From positions 1 to 35,525 of the forward strand of contig NZ_CAKZRO010000024.1 of NCBI RefSeq assembly GCF_937146585.1: 35,525 nucleotides of DNA, given 5' to 3'. A program made the position numbers and the translations under genes. Every line of letters starts with the position of its first letter. Position 1 is the first letter of the stretch. Shown here one piece after another: positions 21,518 to 29,317 of this stretch. This DNA comes from an uncultured Halorubrum sp. GTDB lineage: Archaea; Halobacteriota; Halobacteria; Halobacteriales; Haloferacaceae. Below the pieces are notes generated by a model, which saw nothing but the letters and a program-made list of their open reading frames with translations, searched no databases and had not been told where the DNA came from.

Positions 21518-23089
21518 GTGGAGAGCGAACGCGAAGGGAAGGCGGCGGAGTCCGACGAGGGGCCCGAGCCCGGCGAGATCCCCGACGACGAGCGCGAGGC
21601 GTTAGAGACCATCGCGCACGGCGCGGTGCTCACCTCCGGCGGGGTCGCCGGTCAGCGCGCGCTGATCGCGGCGGCCGAGTTCGCGCTGACCCGCGGGCTC
21701 GGGCCGACCGCCTACGGCGTGTACGCGCTCGCGTGGCGCATCGCGCAGCTGCTCTCCCGGCTGGTGACGTTCGGCAGCGTCCCCGCCATCCAGCGCTACC
21801 TCCCGGAGTACGCCGACGACGCGGGCCGGCGGGGCGCGGTCGCCGGCCTCGCGTACGCGACGACGATCGGCTTCGGGGTCGCGATCGCGGCCGGCGTCTG
21901 GCTCGCGGCCCCGGCGATAAACGCCCGCACGGTCACGGAGCCGGCGTTCGCGGGGACGATGCGCGCGTTCGGCGGGCTCGTCGGACTCCTGGGGGTCGTG
22001 ATGGTCGCGTCCGCGATCTTCCGCGCGGTCGGGTCGGCGCGCGGCGAGATCCTCCTCAACAAGCTGCTCCGCCCGGCCGCCCGGCTCGTCGGCGCGCTCG
22101 CCGCGCTCGCGCTCGGCTACTCCGTCGTCGGCGTCGCGGGGGCGATCGTCGCCGCCGCCGGCCTGCTCGCCGCGGTCGCCGTCCCCCTCTCCGCCTCCGT
22201 CACCGGCGTCCGACCGACGCTCCGCGGCGCACGCGCCGAGGCGCGCCGCTTCTACGACCACGCGGTCCCGGTCGCGATGAGCAGCCTCGGGAAGGTGTTC
22301 CAGAACCGCGTCGACGTGCTGTTGGTCGGCGCGCTGCTGACGGCGACCGCGGCCGGCGTGTACAACGTCGTCCTCGTGGTGATCGCGGTCGCGTGGATCC
22401 CGCTCCTATCCTTCAACCAACTGCTCCCGCCGGTCGCCTCGGAGCTGTACGCGGACGACCGGACGGCGACGCTCAACGCGGTGTACAGCTCCGTCACGCG
22501 ACAGATCGTCACCGCGGTCGTCCCGATCCTCGCCGTGCTGGTCGTGTACGGCCGGGAGATCCTCGCGCTGTTCGGCGAGACGTACGTCTCGGGGTACGGC
22601 CCCCTCGTCGTCTACCTCGGCGGCGTCTTCGTCGGGAGCGCCGTCGGCGCGACCGGCTGGCTCCTGATGATGACCGACCACCAGTACGCGCGGATGGCGC
22701 TCGACTGGCTGCTCGCGGTGCTCAACGTCGGGCTGACCTACGCGTTCGTCGTCCGGTACGGGCTCGTCGGCGCCGCGCTCGGCACGTCGCTCGCCATCGC
22801 GGTCCAGAACGCGATCCAGGTGGTCCTGCTGCGCCGCTTCGAGGGGCTGTGGCCGTTCGACCGGACCTTCCTCACGCCGCTCGCGGCCGGCGTCGTCGCC
22901 GTCGCCGTGATGTACGCGGTCCGGACGCTCCTGCCCGGTGGAACGGCGGTCCTCGTCGGTAGCGCGGTCGGGCTCGCGGCGTACGCGGGCTCGCTCCGGG
23001 TCCTCGGCGTGGACCCGCGCGACCGCTTCGTCGCGCGACGGCTGGCGCGGCGGTACCGGGCCGCGCTCGCGGAGCGGCTCGGTCGGTGA
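21518..23089 (+). CDS. MOP-superfamily flippase (polysaccharide biosynthesis protein)
   Basis: A 523-residue membrane protein with about 12-14 hydrophobic segments, resembling Wzx-type oligosaccharide/lipid flippases. After a charged acidic N-terminal tail of about 30 residues, it has GGVAGQRALIAAAEFALTRGLGPTAYGVYALAWRIAQLL, the usual first-helix pattern, then TFGSVPAIQRYLPEY. A mid-protein SSLGKVFQNRVDVLLVGALLTATAAGVYNV marks the second half repeat. It should move lipid-linked glycans or similar lipids across the membrane, perhaps for S-layer glycosylation. No glycosyltransferase genes are nearby, so its partners must be elsewhere. Start is a GTG; a downstream start within the acidic tail cannot be excluded. 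Confidence 0.87.
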   Translation: MESEREGKAAESDEGPEPGEIPDDEREALETIAHGAVLTSGGVAGQRALIAAAEFALTRGLGPTAYGVYALAWRIAQLLSRLVTFGSVPAIQRYLPEYADDAGRRGAVAGLAYATTIGFGVAIAAGVWLAAPAINARTVTEPAFAGTMRAFGGLVGLLGVVMVASAIFRAVGSARGEILLNKLLRPAARLVGALAALALGYSVVGVAGAIVAAAGLLAAVAVPLSASVTGVRPTLRGARAEARRFYDHAVPVAMSSLGKVFQNRVDVLLVGALLTATAAGVYNVVLVVIAVAWIPLLSFNQLLPPVASELYADDRTATLNAVYSSVTRQIVTAVVPILAVLVVYGREILALFGETYVSGYGPLVVYLGGVFVGSAVGATGWLLMMTDHQYARMALDWLLAVLNVGLTYAFVVRYGLVGAALGTSLAIAVQNAIQVVLLRRFEGLWPFDRTFLTPLAAGVVAVAVMYAVRTLLPGGTAVLVGSAVGLAAYAGSLRVLGVDPRDRFVARRLARRYRAALAERLGR

Positions 23090-23113
23090 GCCCCCGCGAC
23101 CGCGGATCGCGAC

Positions 23114-23120
23114 GATTTAT
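23114..23120 (+). promoter_or_regulatory. TATA box of the desuccinylase-like gene
   Basis: GATTTAT about 29 bases before the ATG at 23146. It argues for that start over the upstream frame that touches the flippase stop. Confidence 0.55.
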
Positions 23121-23145
23121 GGGCTGGCCGCGCCGTACCAACGAT

Positions 23146-24057
23146 ATGCAAACGATCGACCGCGAGTCGGCGGGGTCGGCTCGCGTCGCGATCGTCGGCG
23201 GGATCCACGGCGACGAGCCCGCCGGCGAACGGATAGTGCGGCGGATCGCGGACGAACTCCCGGCGCTCGACGAGGGTGAAGAGCGCGGCGACGGGGTCAA
23301 GGGGATCGTCCGGCTGATCGTCGCCAACGAGCGGGCGCTCGCGGCCGAGACGCGCTACACGGACGCGGACCTCAACCGCGCGTTCCCGGGCGACGCCGAC
23401 AGCGACGAGTACGAGCGCGCGCTCGCGCCGCGGCTCACCGCCGCGTTAGAGGGGTTCGACGCCGTCCTCGCGCTCCACACCTCCCACAGCGCCCCGCCGC
23501 CGTTCGCCATCTTCAGCGACCTCACGGAGTCGGTCCGCCGTACCGTCACCGGGCTGCCGCTGGAGCACGTCGTGGACGCGAGCGGGCTGCGCTCGACCAC
23601 GCTCGACTCCACGGTCCCGCACACCGTCTCGATCGAGGTGGGCCGACAGGGGAGCGAGGCGGCCGTCGAGTACGGGCACGAGGCGTGTCTCGCGTTCCTC
23701 CGCGTCCACGGCGCGCTCGCGGACGAGCCGCCGGCGTTCTCGGAGACGACCGTGGTGGAGGGCCGCGAGGAGGTGCCGAAGGGCGGCGGCGAGCCGCACG
23801 TCCACTACGCGAACTTCGAGGCGATCCCGGCGGGCGCGGTGTTCGCGGAGGACGACGTCCACACGCACCGCGTCGAGGAGCCGGGGCTGGTCCCGGTCCT
23901 CGCGAGCGAACGCGGGTACGACGACATCTTCGGCATGTACGGCCGCGTCACCGGCGTGCTGAAGCCGCCGGGGGAGGGCGAGCTGCGGGTGTACCCGCGC
24001 GACGAGACCGACGGGCGTCGCGACTCGGCGGCGAACGAAGCGGGCGGGGAGAACTGA
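23146..24057 (+). CDS. Succinylglutamate desuccinylase/aspartoacylase family protein
   Basis: A 303-residue zinc-dependent M14-like amidohydrolase. The zinc ligands are visible as His21 and Glu24 in GGIHGDEPAGERI and His111 in LALHTSHS; DLNRAFPGD (75-83) is the substrate-binding Arg motif and Glu164 in SIEVGRQGS the likely catalytic base. The C-terminal ~100 residues form the beta domain of the family (VHYANFEAIPAGAVFAEDD), with an acidic end. The natural substrate is uncertain: N-acyl amino acids are typical, and no arginine-degradation genes are nearby. The ATG at 23146 gives the family N-terminus and fits the TATA box; the open frame runs back to 23086. Confidence 0.87.
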   Translation: MQTIDRESAGSARVAIVGGIHGDEPAGERIVRRIADELPALDEGEERGDGVKGIVRLIVANERALAAETRYTDADLNRAFPGDADSDEYERALAPRLTAALEGFDAVLALHTSHSAPPPFAIFSDLTESVRRTVTGLPLEHVVDASGLRSTTLDSTVPHTVSIEVGRQGSEAAVEYGHEACLAFLRVHGALADEPPAFSETTVVEGREEVPKGGGEPHVHYANFEAIPAGAVFAEDDVHTHRVEEPGLVPVLASERGYDDIFGMYGRVTGVLKPPGEGELRVYPRDETDGRRDSAANEAGGEN

Positions 24058-24095
24058 GGGCGAGGAGCGGTCGAACCGAGTGCGCTAGCCGGGAG

Positions 24096-24473
24096 TCACT
24101 TCGCGGTCGGCGTTATGTCGCCGACTGCGTCCATCACCTGGACCGCCGCGCTGGCGGCCAGCCCGCGGGCGACCTCGTCGGTGTCGGACTCGGCGATGCC
24201 GGCGTCCAGGTCCTCCGGATCGGGGGTGAAGCCGGCCGAGACGGGGTGGCCGGCCGGGGGGTTGACGGCGACGGTCGCCTGCGGGCCGTTCGCGCCCACG
24301 GAGAGCTCGGAGCCGACGGCGTAGCTGTCGGGGAGATACGATTCCGTGCGCGATACGATGCCGGCGACCGCGCGCCGGAGCTGTTTTTCTTGGTCCGGAG
24401 AGAGGTCGACGGCCGCGGGCGAGCCCGCGTCCGTCACACCCGGTGCCCCGGCGTACGGGTTGTTGCCGTTCAT
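24096..24473 (-). CDS. Small conserved haloarchaeal protein (DUF5811-like)
   Basis: A 125-residue acidic soluble protein beginning MNGNNPYAGAPG. The middle, QLRRAVAGIVSRTESYLPDSYAVGSELS, and the stretch ATVAVNPPAGHPVSAGFTPD look like a conserved compact domain. I recall similar haloarchaeal proteins under DUF5811, but this is from memory. Function unknown. The frame extends 15 bases upstream to another ATG (24488); 24473 is preferred because MNGNNPYAG looks like the family start. A minus-strand CTTTTTGAC about 30-39 bases upstream may be the promoter. It follows the arginine decarboxylase gene on the same strand. Confidence 0.7.
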   Translation of the reverse strand: MNGNNPYAGAPGVTDAGSPAAVDLSPDQEKQLRRAVAGIVSRTESYLPDSYAVGSELSVGANGPQATVAVNPPAGHPVSAGFTPDPEDLDAGIAESDTDEVARGLAASAAVQVMDAVGDITPTAK

Positions 24474-24545
24474 TCGAAGACACGACACGTACGCGGAGCC
24501 GAGTCAAAAAGGCGTCGCCGCCGGCGACCGACCCCCCGGACGCCC

Positions 24546-25091
24546 CTACAGGATCGGCTCAGACTCGCCGTACGCGGCGATCACGACCGCGGTCGCGTAG
24601 CGGTCCGGCTCGGCGGCGACCGTCTCGACGCGCGTCTCGCGGTCGGGAAGGTCCCAGTCGCGGAGGTCGCTCCCGGCGTCGAGCCCGGCGTCGATCCCCT
24701 CGCGGACGTCCGCCGGGTCCTCGCCGGTCACCTCGTAGAAGAGCCCCGGTCCGGGGCCGGTCGCCCAGCCGAGCCCCGCCACCGCGTCGGGGTGGCGGCG
24801 GGGCGCGCGCTTCGACTCGGCGTCCTCGGCGCCAGAGCGGCCGCCCTCGCGGAAGTCGACCTCGTCGTCGGGGCCGATCGTCCGGCGGGCCTCGACGACG
24901 GTGAGCCGGTTGCCCGCGGGGCCGAGGGGCGGCGCCTCCGCGACCGCCTCGACGGTCGCCTCGGCGGGGACGACCGAGGAGACCGCCACGAGGTTGTAGT
25001 TGTGGAGGTTCGCGTCCGCGAGCGCGGCGTCGTAGGAGGCCATCGCCGTGTCGGCGACCCCGACGCCCCCGGCGACGTGGATGGTGTTCAT
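24546..25091 (-). CDS. pdaD: Pyruvoyl-dependent arginine decarboxylase
   Basis: Makes agmatine from arginine. In archaea agmatine feeds polyamine synthesis and the agmatidine modification of tRNA-Ile. The proenzyme cleaves itself between two Ser residues, here Ser38-Ser39 in NLVAVSSVVP, and Ser39 becomes the pyruvoyl group. The C-terminal part holds GLFYEVTGEDPADVREGI, aligning by eye with the Glu-containing active-site segment of the Methanocaldococcus jannaschii enzyme. Compared with that 165-residue protein, this one lacks about a dozen N-terminal residues and has a hydrophilic insertion of roughly 25 residues (about 73-103). A TATA-like CTTACC lies about 28 bases before the ATG. Same strand as PAN, after an 82-base gap. 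Confidence 0.88.
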   Translation of the reverse strand: MNTIHVAGGVGVADTAMASYDAALADANLHNYNLVAVSSVVPAEATVEAVAEAPPLGPAGNRLTVVEARRTIGPDDEVDFREGGRSGAEDAESKRAPRRHPDAVAGLGWATGPGPGLFYEVTGEDPADVREGIDAGLDAGSDLRDWDLPDRETRVETVAAEPDRYATAVVIAAYGESEPIL

Positions 25092-25173
25092 CGACGACAG
25101 ATCGGCGACCCGGGAGGTAAGGGGTTACGAACCGGACCGCTCGGAGGGCGACGACGGGACCGGAGGAGACGCC

Positions 25174-26397
25174 TCAGTACTGGTAGTTGATGACCTGCTC
25201 GTCTTCCTTGTCGGCGTCCTGGAGCTTGTCGCGGGCGCGTTCGAAGTCCTCCTGGGCCACCTCGGTGCGGCCGTCGCGGATGGCGAACATCCCGGCCTCC
25301 GTCGCCAGCGACGCGATGTCCGCGCCGCTGTACCCGTCGAGGTCGGCGGCGACGGTGCCGAGGTCGATGCCGGCCGCGACGTTCATGTCCTGCGTGTGGA
25401 TCTCGAGGATGCGCCTGCGGCCCTCGGGGCCGGGCTCGGGCACCTCGATGAGGCGGTCGAAGCGGCCGGGACGGAGGATCGCCTCGTCGAGCATGTCGAA
25501 GCGGTTGGTCGCGGCCATGATCCGGATTTCGCCGCGGTCGTCGAACCCGTCCATCTCCGAGAGCAGCTGCATCATCGTCCGCTGGACCTCGGCGTCGCCC
25601 GAGGTCTTCGAGTCCGTCCGCTTGGCGGCGACGGCGTCGATCTCGTCGATGAAGATGACGGCGGGCTCGCGCTCGGCGGCGAGTTCGAAGAGGTCGCGGA
25701 CGAGCCGCGCGCCCTCGCCGATGAACTTCCGGACGAGCTCGGAGCCGGCCATCTTGATGAACGTCGCGTTCGACTCGTTGGCGACCGCCTTCGCGAGCAT
25801 CGTCTTCCCGGTGCCCGGCGGGCCGTGGAGCAGGACGCCGCTCGGCGGTTCGACGCCGACCGTCTCGAACTGCTCGGGGTTCTCGAGGGGGTCCTCGACG
25901 GCCTCGCGGACCTCCCGGATCTGGTCGTCGATCCCGCCGATGTCGGCGTAGGTGACGTCCGGGGACTCGGTGACCTCCATCGCCTGCGCCCGGGAGTCGG
26001 TCTCGTCGTCGAGCACCTGTTGGACCGCGAAGGAGTCGTTTATCGCGACGCGGTCGCCGGGGCGGAGGTCCTCGTCGAGCCGCGTGGCGGCCTGCGTCAG
26101 CACCTCCTGGTTGTTGCCGTGCTGTTTGATCACGACGCCGTCGTCGGTGATCTCCTCGACGGAGGCGATGTACAGCGAGGAGGTCTTCAGCACCTCGTTC
26201 TCGCGTTTCAGCTGCTCGACGTCGTCTTTCAGCTCGCCGCGGCGACCCTCGGCGTCCGCGAGCCGGGTTTCCAGTTCCTCGTTCACTTGGACGATCCGCC
26301 GGAAGTGCTGGCGGATCGCCTCCAGCCGCTCCGCGTCGCTCATCTCGGGGTCGAGCTCCAACCGCGGGCGGTCGGGCAGTGAGGGGCTGTGAGACAT
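25174..26397 (-). CDS. panA: Proteasome-activating nucleotidase (PAN)
   Basis: Hexameric AAA ATPase that unfolds proteins and feeds them into the 20S proteasome. The 407-residue protein has an N-terminal coiled coil (about 20-72), an OB-fold domain (about 73-130) and the AAA module. Walker A is GPPGTGKT (192-199), Walker B FIDEID with Asp251 and Glu252, sensor-1 [10 protein letters not shown], and arginine fingers RPGRFDR. The C-terminus reads VINYQY: the penultimate residue is Gln, so a strict HbYX tail is absent although Tyr sits one place earlier. A minus-strand CATTTACG near 26423-26430 may be the TATA box. Proteasome subunit genes are not in the window. The symbol assumes the main PAN paralogue. 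Confidence 0.94.
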   Translation of the reverse strand: MSHSPSLPDRPRLELDPEMSDAERLEAIRQHFRRIVQVNEELETRLADAEGRRGELKDDVEQLKRENEVLKTSSLYIASVEEITDDGVVIKQHGNNQEVLTQAATRLDEDLRPGDRVAINDSFAVQQVLDDETDSRAQAMEVTESPDVTYADIGGIDDQIREVREAVEDPLENPEQFETVGVEPPSGVLLHGPPGTGKTMLAKAVANESNATFIKMAGSELVRKFIGEGARLVRDLFELAAEREPAVIFIDEIDAVAAKRTDSKTSGDAEVQRTMMQLLSEMDGFDDRGEIRIMAATNRFDMLDEAILRPGRFDRLIEVPEPGPEGRRRILEIHTQDMNVAAGIDLGTVAADLDGYSGADIASLATEAGMFAIRDGRTEVAQEDFERARDKLQDADKEDEQVINYQY

Positions 26398-26522
26398 TCG
26401 TTATCCGGGATACGATGCGGGCGTAAATGTGCCTTTGGGTCACGGAGAGACCGTTGGATCGGCGAGACGACCGAGCGGCCGTCCGCGTCGCGAAGCGCCC
26501 GCGACCCCGCTCTGTACTGCGG

Positions 26523-26536
26523 TATCAGTTCTGATA
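26523..26536. promoter_or_regulatory. Perfect 14-base palindrome upstream of the HalX unit
   Basis: TATCAG-TT-CTGATA, a perfect 6-2-6 inverted repeat ending 14 bases before the TATA box at 26551, in the PAN/HalX divergent gap. A plausible binding site for a dimeric regulator of either gene; the regulator is unknown. Confidence 0.4.
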
Positions 26537-26550
26537 AACGGGAGTCAACG

Positions 26551-26556
26551 TTTTAA
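26551..26556 (+). promoter_or_regulatory. TATA box of the leader ORF-HalX unit
   Basis: TTTTAA centred about 27 bases before the ATG of the 26-codon ORF at 26581, not before the HalX start at 26658. Confidence 0.55.
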
Positions 26557-26580
26557 CCTGCGACGAACGGACCACGACGC

Positions 26581-26661
26581 ATGGACGCACGAACGGCGGG
26601 CGGCCGCGCCGGTCCGGCGCTCGCAGATCGCGAGACGAGGACCCGGGGGCCCCTCCAATGA
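26581..26661 (+). CDS. 26-residue leader ORF coupled to the HalX regulator
   Basis: A short ORF (begins MDARTAGGRAG, ends RGPLQ) whose ATG sits at the leaderless distance from the TATA box at 26551-26556. Its TGA overlaps the HalX ATG as ATGA (26658-26661). The peptide is rich in Arg, Gly and Ala with no recognisable domain. Ribosomes entering at 26581 would end exactly on the next start codon, so it may act as a translational leader for HalX. It could also be a chance frame in an untranslated leader. Confidence 0.4.
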   Translation: MDARTAGGRAGPALADRETRTRGPLQ

Positions 26662-27215
26662 CCGGAACTTCGGACGCGACCGTCCTCGCGGTCGACGACG
26701 AGCCGGACCTCGCGGAACTGTACCGGGTCTACCTCGACTCGGCCTACGACGTTCGGGTCGCGACGGGCGGCGACGAGGCGATCGATCTGATGGACGACGA
26801 GGTCGACGTGGTCCTCTTGGACCGCCGGATGCCCGACATGTCGGGCCACGAGGTGTTAAACGAGATCCGCGGCGAGGGGTACGACGCCCGCGTGGCGATG
26901 CTGACCGCGGTCGAGCCCGACGTCGACATCGTCGAGATGCCGTTCGACGACTACAAGACGAAGCCCGTCAGCAAGGAGGACCTGCTCACGCTCGTCGAGG
27001 TGCTCCTTCACCGCGCCGCGTTCGACGAGCGGAGTCAGGAGTTCTTCGCGCTCGCCTCGAAGAAGGCCGCGCTGGAGGCCACCGGCACGACCAACTCCGA
27101 CGAGTACGAGGAGCTCATCGACCGGATGGAGTCCGTCCGGCTCGAGGTCGACGACACGCTCGATCACCTCTCCGCCCGGGACGCGTTCGTCGAGGTTCCC
27201 GGAAAAGTCCCGTAA
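26658..27215 (+). CDS. Response regulator with HalX domain
   Basis: A 185-residue cytoplasmic signalling protein. Residues 8-118 form a receiver domain: acidic pair Asp13-Asp14, phosphoacceptor Asp55 in VVLLDRRMPDMSG, Thr83 in AMLTA and Lys102 in YKTKPVSKED. Residues about 118-175 form the haloarchaeal HalX domain (ASKKAALEATGTTNSDEYEELIDRMESVRLEVDDTLDHL), a helical module of unknown function common after receivers. The protein has no DNA-binding domain, so output is probably by protein contact. No histidine kinase gene is adjacent. The start overlaps the stop of the leader ORF. Confidence 0.92.
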   Translation: MTGTSDATVLAVDDEPDLAELYRVYLDSAYDVRVATGGDEAIDLMDDEVDVVLLDRRMPDMSGHEVLNEIRGEGYDARVAMLTAVEPDVDIVEMPFDDYKTKPVSKEDLLTLVEVLLHRAAFDERSQEFFALASKKAALEATGTTNSDEYEELIDRMESVRLEVDDTLDHLSARDAFVEVPGKVP

Positions 27216-27269
27216 CGCGGGACGCAGCCGCCGGACCGGCCGCGACCGCCGCCGACTCCCGCCCGCTAC

Positions 27270-27554
27270 CTACTCTATCTCCAGATCGCCGTCGCCGCTT
27301 CCGTCGCCGGCGTCCTCGTCCCACTCCAGTTCGAACTCGACGCTCAGCTCGCCCGGTCCCTCGGCGGGCCCCTCGCGCTCCGCCTTCACCTCGAAGGTCG
27401 GTCGCGCGGGCGGCTCCAGCGTCGTCGACTCGTCGCCGCGCGTGAGGGTGATCGCGTTCCCGGCGTCCAGCGAGTCCGCGACCGTCCGCAGGTACGCGGC
27501 GATCTCCTCGCGACTCCGACGGCTCTCCGACTTGAACAGGACTGTTTCGACCAT
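27270..27554 (-). CDS. amphi-Trp domain protein
   Basis: A 94-residue protein matching the amphi-Trp family: an N-terminal VLFKSESRRSREEIAAYLRTVADSLDAG helix region, then ITLTRGDESTTLEPPARPTFEVKAERE, GELSVEFELEW and an acidic end (DEDAGDGSGDGDLEIE). The family is small, common in haloarchaea and other prokaryotes, and of unknown function. The open frame extends to 27662, but a strong TATA box (GTTTATATC on the minus strand, centre 27 bases from the ATG) fixes the start at 27554. It converges on the HalX gene and is divergent from the small membrane protein gene. Confidence 0.88.
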   Translation of the reverse strand: MVETVLFKSESRRSREEIAAYLRTVADSLDAGNAITLTRGDESTTLEPPARPTFEVKAEREGPAEGPGELSVEFELEWDEDAGDGSGDGDLEIE

Positions 27555-27576
27555 ACGTCGGTGTAGGGGCCCTCCG

Positions 27577-27585
27577 GATATAAAC
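27577..27585 (-). promoter_or_regulatory. TATA box of the amphi-Trp gene
   Basis: Minus-strand GTTTATATC centred about 27 bases before the ATG at 27554. Confidence 0.65.
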
Positions 27586-27633
27586 ACCGTCGCGGGACCC
27601 ACGGCGCGGGACGGCGGCGGCGTCGCCCCCGAT

Positions 27634-27641
27634 CGTTTTGT
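27634..27641 (+). promoter_or_regulatory. TATA-like box of the 131-residue membrane protein gene
   Basis: CGTTTTGT centred about 28 bases before the GTG at 27666; leaderless layout, moderate match. Confidence 0.4.
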
Positions 27642-27665
27642 GCCGCGCCGCCGAACGCACACCCC

Positions 27666-28061
27666 GTGTCACTCCCCGACTCGCTCCGAACGGTCGTCGC
27701 CGTCGCCGTCTACTGGTCGGCGATCGCGCTCGGGGGAAGCGTTCTCCTCCCGGACCCGACGAGCCCGCTCGTCGCGGTCCCGGTCGTGGGCGGCGGCGCG
27801 GTCGTCGCGCACGCCGCGCGGACCGACCGGCTGGTCCCGCTCGGGTACGCGGTGGGGACGATGTGGCTCGCCTTGCTCGCGCTGTCGGTCGGCACCGGCG
27901 TCGTCGACGTCGTCGCGCCGCCGGCCGGCGAGATCGCGCCGCTGGCCGACTACCCGGGGATCGCCGCGATCGGCACGGTCGGACTGTTGACCGTCCTCGT
28001 GCTCGCGTACGCGGCGTTCATCCGATGGACCGCGGAGCGCGACGGGGAGGAAGCGGAGTGA
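27666..28061 (+). CDS. Small four-helix membrane protein, function unknown
   Basis: A 131-residue protein with four hydrophobic segments (about 7-27, 34-50, 60-77 and 98-118), short polar loops and an acidic C-terminus (TAERDGEEAE). I do not recognise the family. It starts with GTG and a TATA-like box lies 28 bases upstream. It stands alone between the amphi-Trp and aminopeptidase genes; the gap to the convergent aminopeptidase stop is only 24 bases. No conserved functional residues stand out. Confidence 0.72.
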   Translation: MSLPDSLRTVVAVAVYWSAIALGGSVLLPDPTSPLVAVPVVGGGAVVAHAARTDRLVPLGYAVGTMWLALLALSVGTGVVDVVAPPAGEIAPLADYPGIAAIGTVGLLTVLVLAYAAFIRWTAERDGEEAE

Positions 28062-28085
28062 GAGCGCGCGGGACCGGCCGGGTCG

Positions 28086-29165
28086 TCAGAACCCGTCCTC
28101 GAAGACGAAGGTGCCGTCGCGCTGGACGACCTCGCCGTCGACCTCGATGACCGAGTCCTCGCTCATGTCGACGATCATGTCGACGTGCTCGGCGGACTCG
28201 TTGACCGCGTTCTCCTCGCCGACCGTCTCGGGGTAGGCGGAGCCGACCGCCATGTGGACGGTGTCGCCCATCTTCTCGTCGAACAGCATGTTGTAGGTGA
28301 ACCGGTCGATCTGGCGGTTCATCCCGATGCCGAGCTCGCCGAGGTGACGCGAGCCCTCGTCCGTGTCGAGGATGCCGGTGAGGAGGTCCTCGTTGCGCTC
28401 GGCGGAGTGCGAGACGACCTCGCCGTCCTCGAACCGGAGCCTGACGCCGTCGATCTCGCGGCCGTAGCGGTACAGCGGGAGGTCGAAGTGGACCTCGCCG
28501 TCGACGCCGTCGCGCGTCGGCGCGGTGAACACCTCGCCGCCGGGGAGGTTCGCCTCGCCTTGGTCGTTGAGCGTGGAGTTACCCGACACGTCGAGCGTGA
28601 GGTCGGTCTCGTCGCCCGACTTGATGCGGACCTCGTCGGCCGCGTCGAGGATCTCGACCATGTTCGACTGGAACTCGCGCTGTTCGTCCCAGTCCAGCGA
28701 GACGGCGTCCCACACGAAGTTCTCGTACGCCTCGGTGCTCATCCCGGCGAGCTGGGCGTGGCTCGCGGTCGGGTACTGCGTGAGACACCACGTCTTCGAG
28801 AGCCGCGTCCGCTTGACGTCCTCCATCGCGCGGTTGTACGCGGCGTTCGTCTCGGGGTCGACGTCGGCGTCCTCGGTGGCGTTCGCGCCGCCGCGCGCGA
28901 TGACGAAGACGTCGGCCTCCTCGTAGAGCGCGCGGCGGTGGCTCGGCTCGGTGAACTCCTCCGAGGAGCGCTTGAAGGCGCGCTGCGCGCGCTTCGAGTA
29001 GTTGAGGTAGATCGGGTTCGCCCCGCGGTCGCCGCAGACCTCGTGGAGCGCGACCGCCAGGTCCTCGGCCTCCTTCGGCATCTGGATGACCACGTCGTCG
29101 CCCGACTCGATGCCGGTGGAGTGGTCGGCGATGATCTCGGCGTGCTCGCGTACGCGTGCGTCCAT
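28086..29165 (-). CDS. M29-family aminopeptidase
   Basis: A 359-residue cytoplasmic metallo-aminopeptidase of the thermophilic aminopeptidase (AmpS/aminopeptidase T) family, which removes N-terminal residues from peptides using two metal ions. Family features include an N-terminal alpha/beta domain (DARVREHAEIIADHSTGIESGDDVVIQ), and a catalytic domain with ANLPGGEVFTAPTRDGVDG carrying a metal-binding Glu. HMAVGSAYPETVG followed by AVNESAEHVDMIVDM carries the His and Asp ligands. Start at 29165 rather than further upstream because of family length and a TATA-like box 25 bases before it. It may recycle peptides from the proteasome system, but that is inference. Confidence 0.9.
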   Translation of the reverse strand: MDARVREHAEIIADHSTGIESGDDVVIQMPKEAEDLAVALHEVCGDRGANPIYLNYSKRAQRAFKRSSEEFTEPSHRRALYEEADVFVIARGGANATEDADVDPETNAAYNRAMEDVKRTRLSKTWCLTQYPTASHAQLAGMSTEAYENFVWDAVSLDWDEQREFQSNMVEILDAADEVRIKSGDETDLTLDVSGNSTLNDQGEANLPGGEVFTAPTRDGVDGEVHFDLPLYRYGREIDGVRLRFEDGEVVSHSAERNEDLLTGILDTDEGSRHLGELGIGMNRQIDRFTYNMLFDEKMGDTVHMAVGSAYPETVGEENAVNESAEHVDMIVDMSEDSVIEVDGEVVQRDGTFVFEDGF

Positions 29166-29185
29166 GACTACCGGTTTCGCGGCCG

Positions 29186-29194
29186 GGGAATTAC
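29186..29194 (-). promoter_or_regulatory. TATA-like box of the M29 aminopeptidase gene
   Basis: Minus-strand GGTAATTCC centred about 25 bases before the ATG at 29165. Confidence 0.4.
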
Positions 29195-29259
29195 CGCTTT
29201 TCCTTCCGGCGGGACGGGCGGGGGAGCCCGGACCGGCGGGGCCGGAGCGACGGCCCTCA

Positions 29260-29279
29260 CCGACCGTCCGGGCGGTCGG
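29260..29279. repeat. Inverted repeat between divergent protease genes
   Basis: CCGACCG and CGGTCGG, seven perfect pairs around a six-base loop, 39 bases upstream of the M48 protease ATG. It could be an operator or a chance repeat in GC-rich DNA. Confidence 0.3.
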
Positions 29280-29317
29280 CCGCAACGCGTTTGCCCGGCC
29301 GCCGCGTAGTTCCGACC

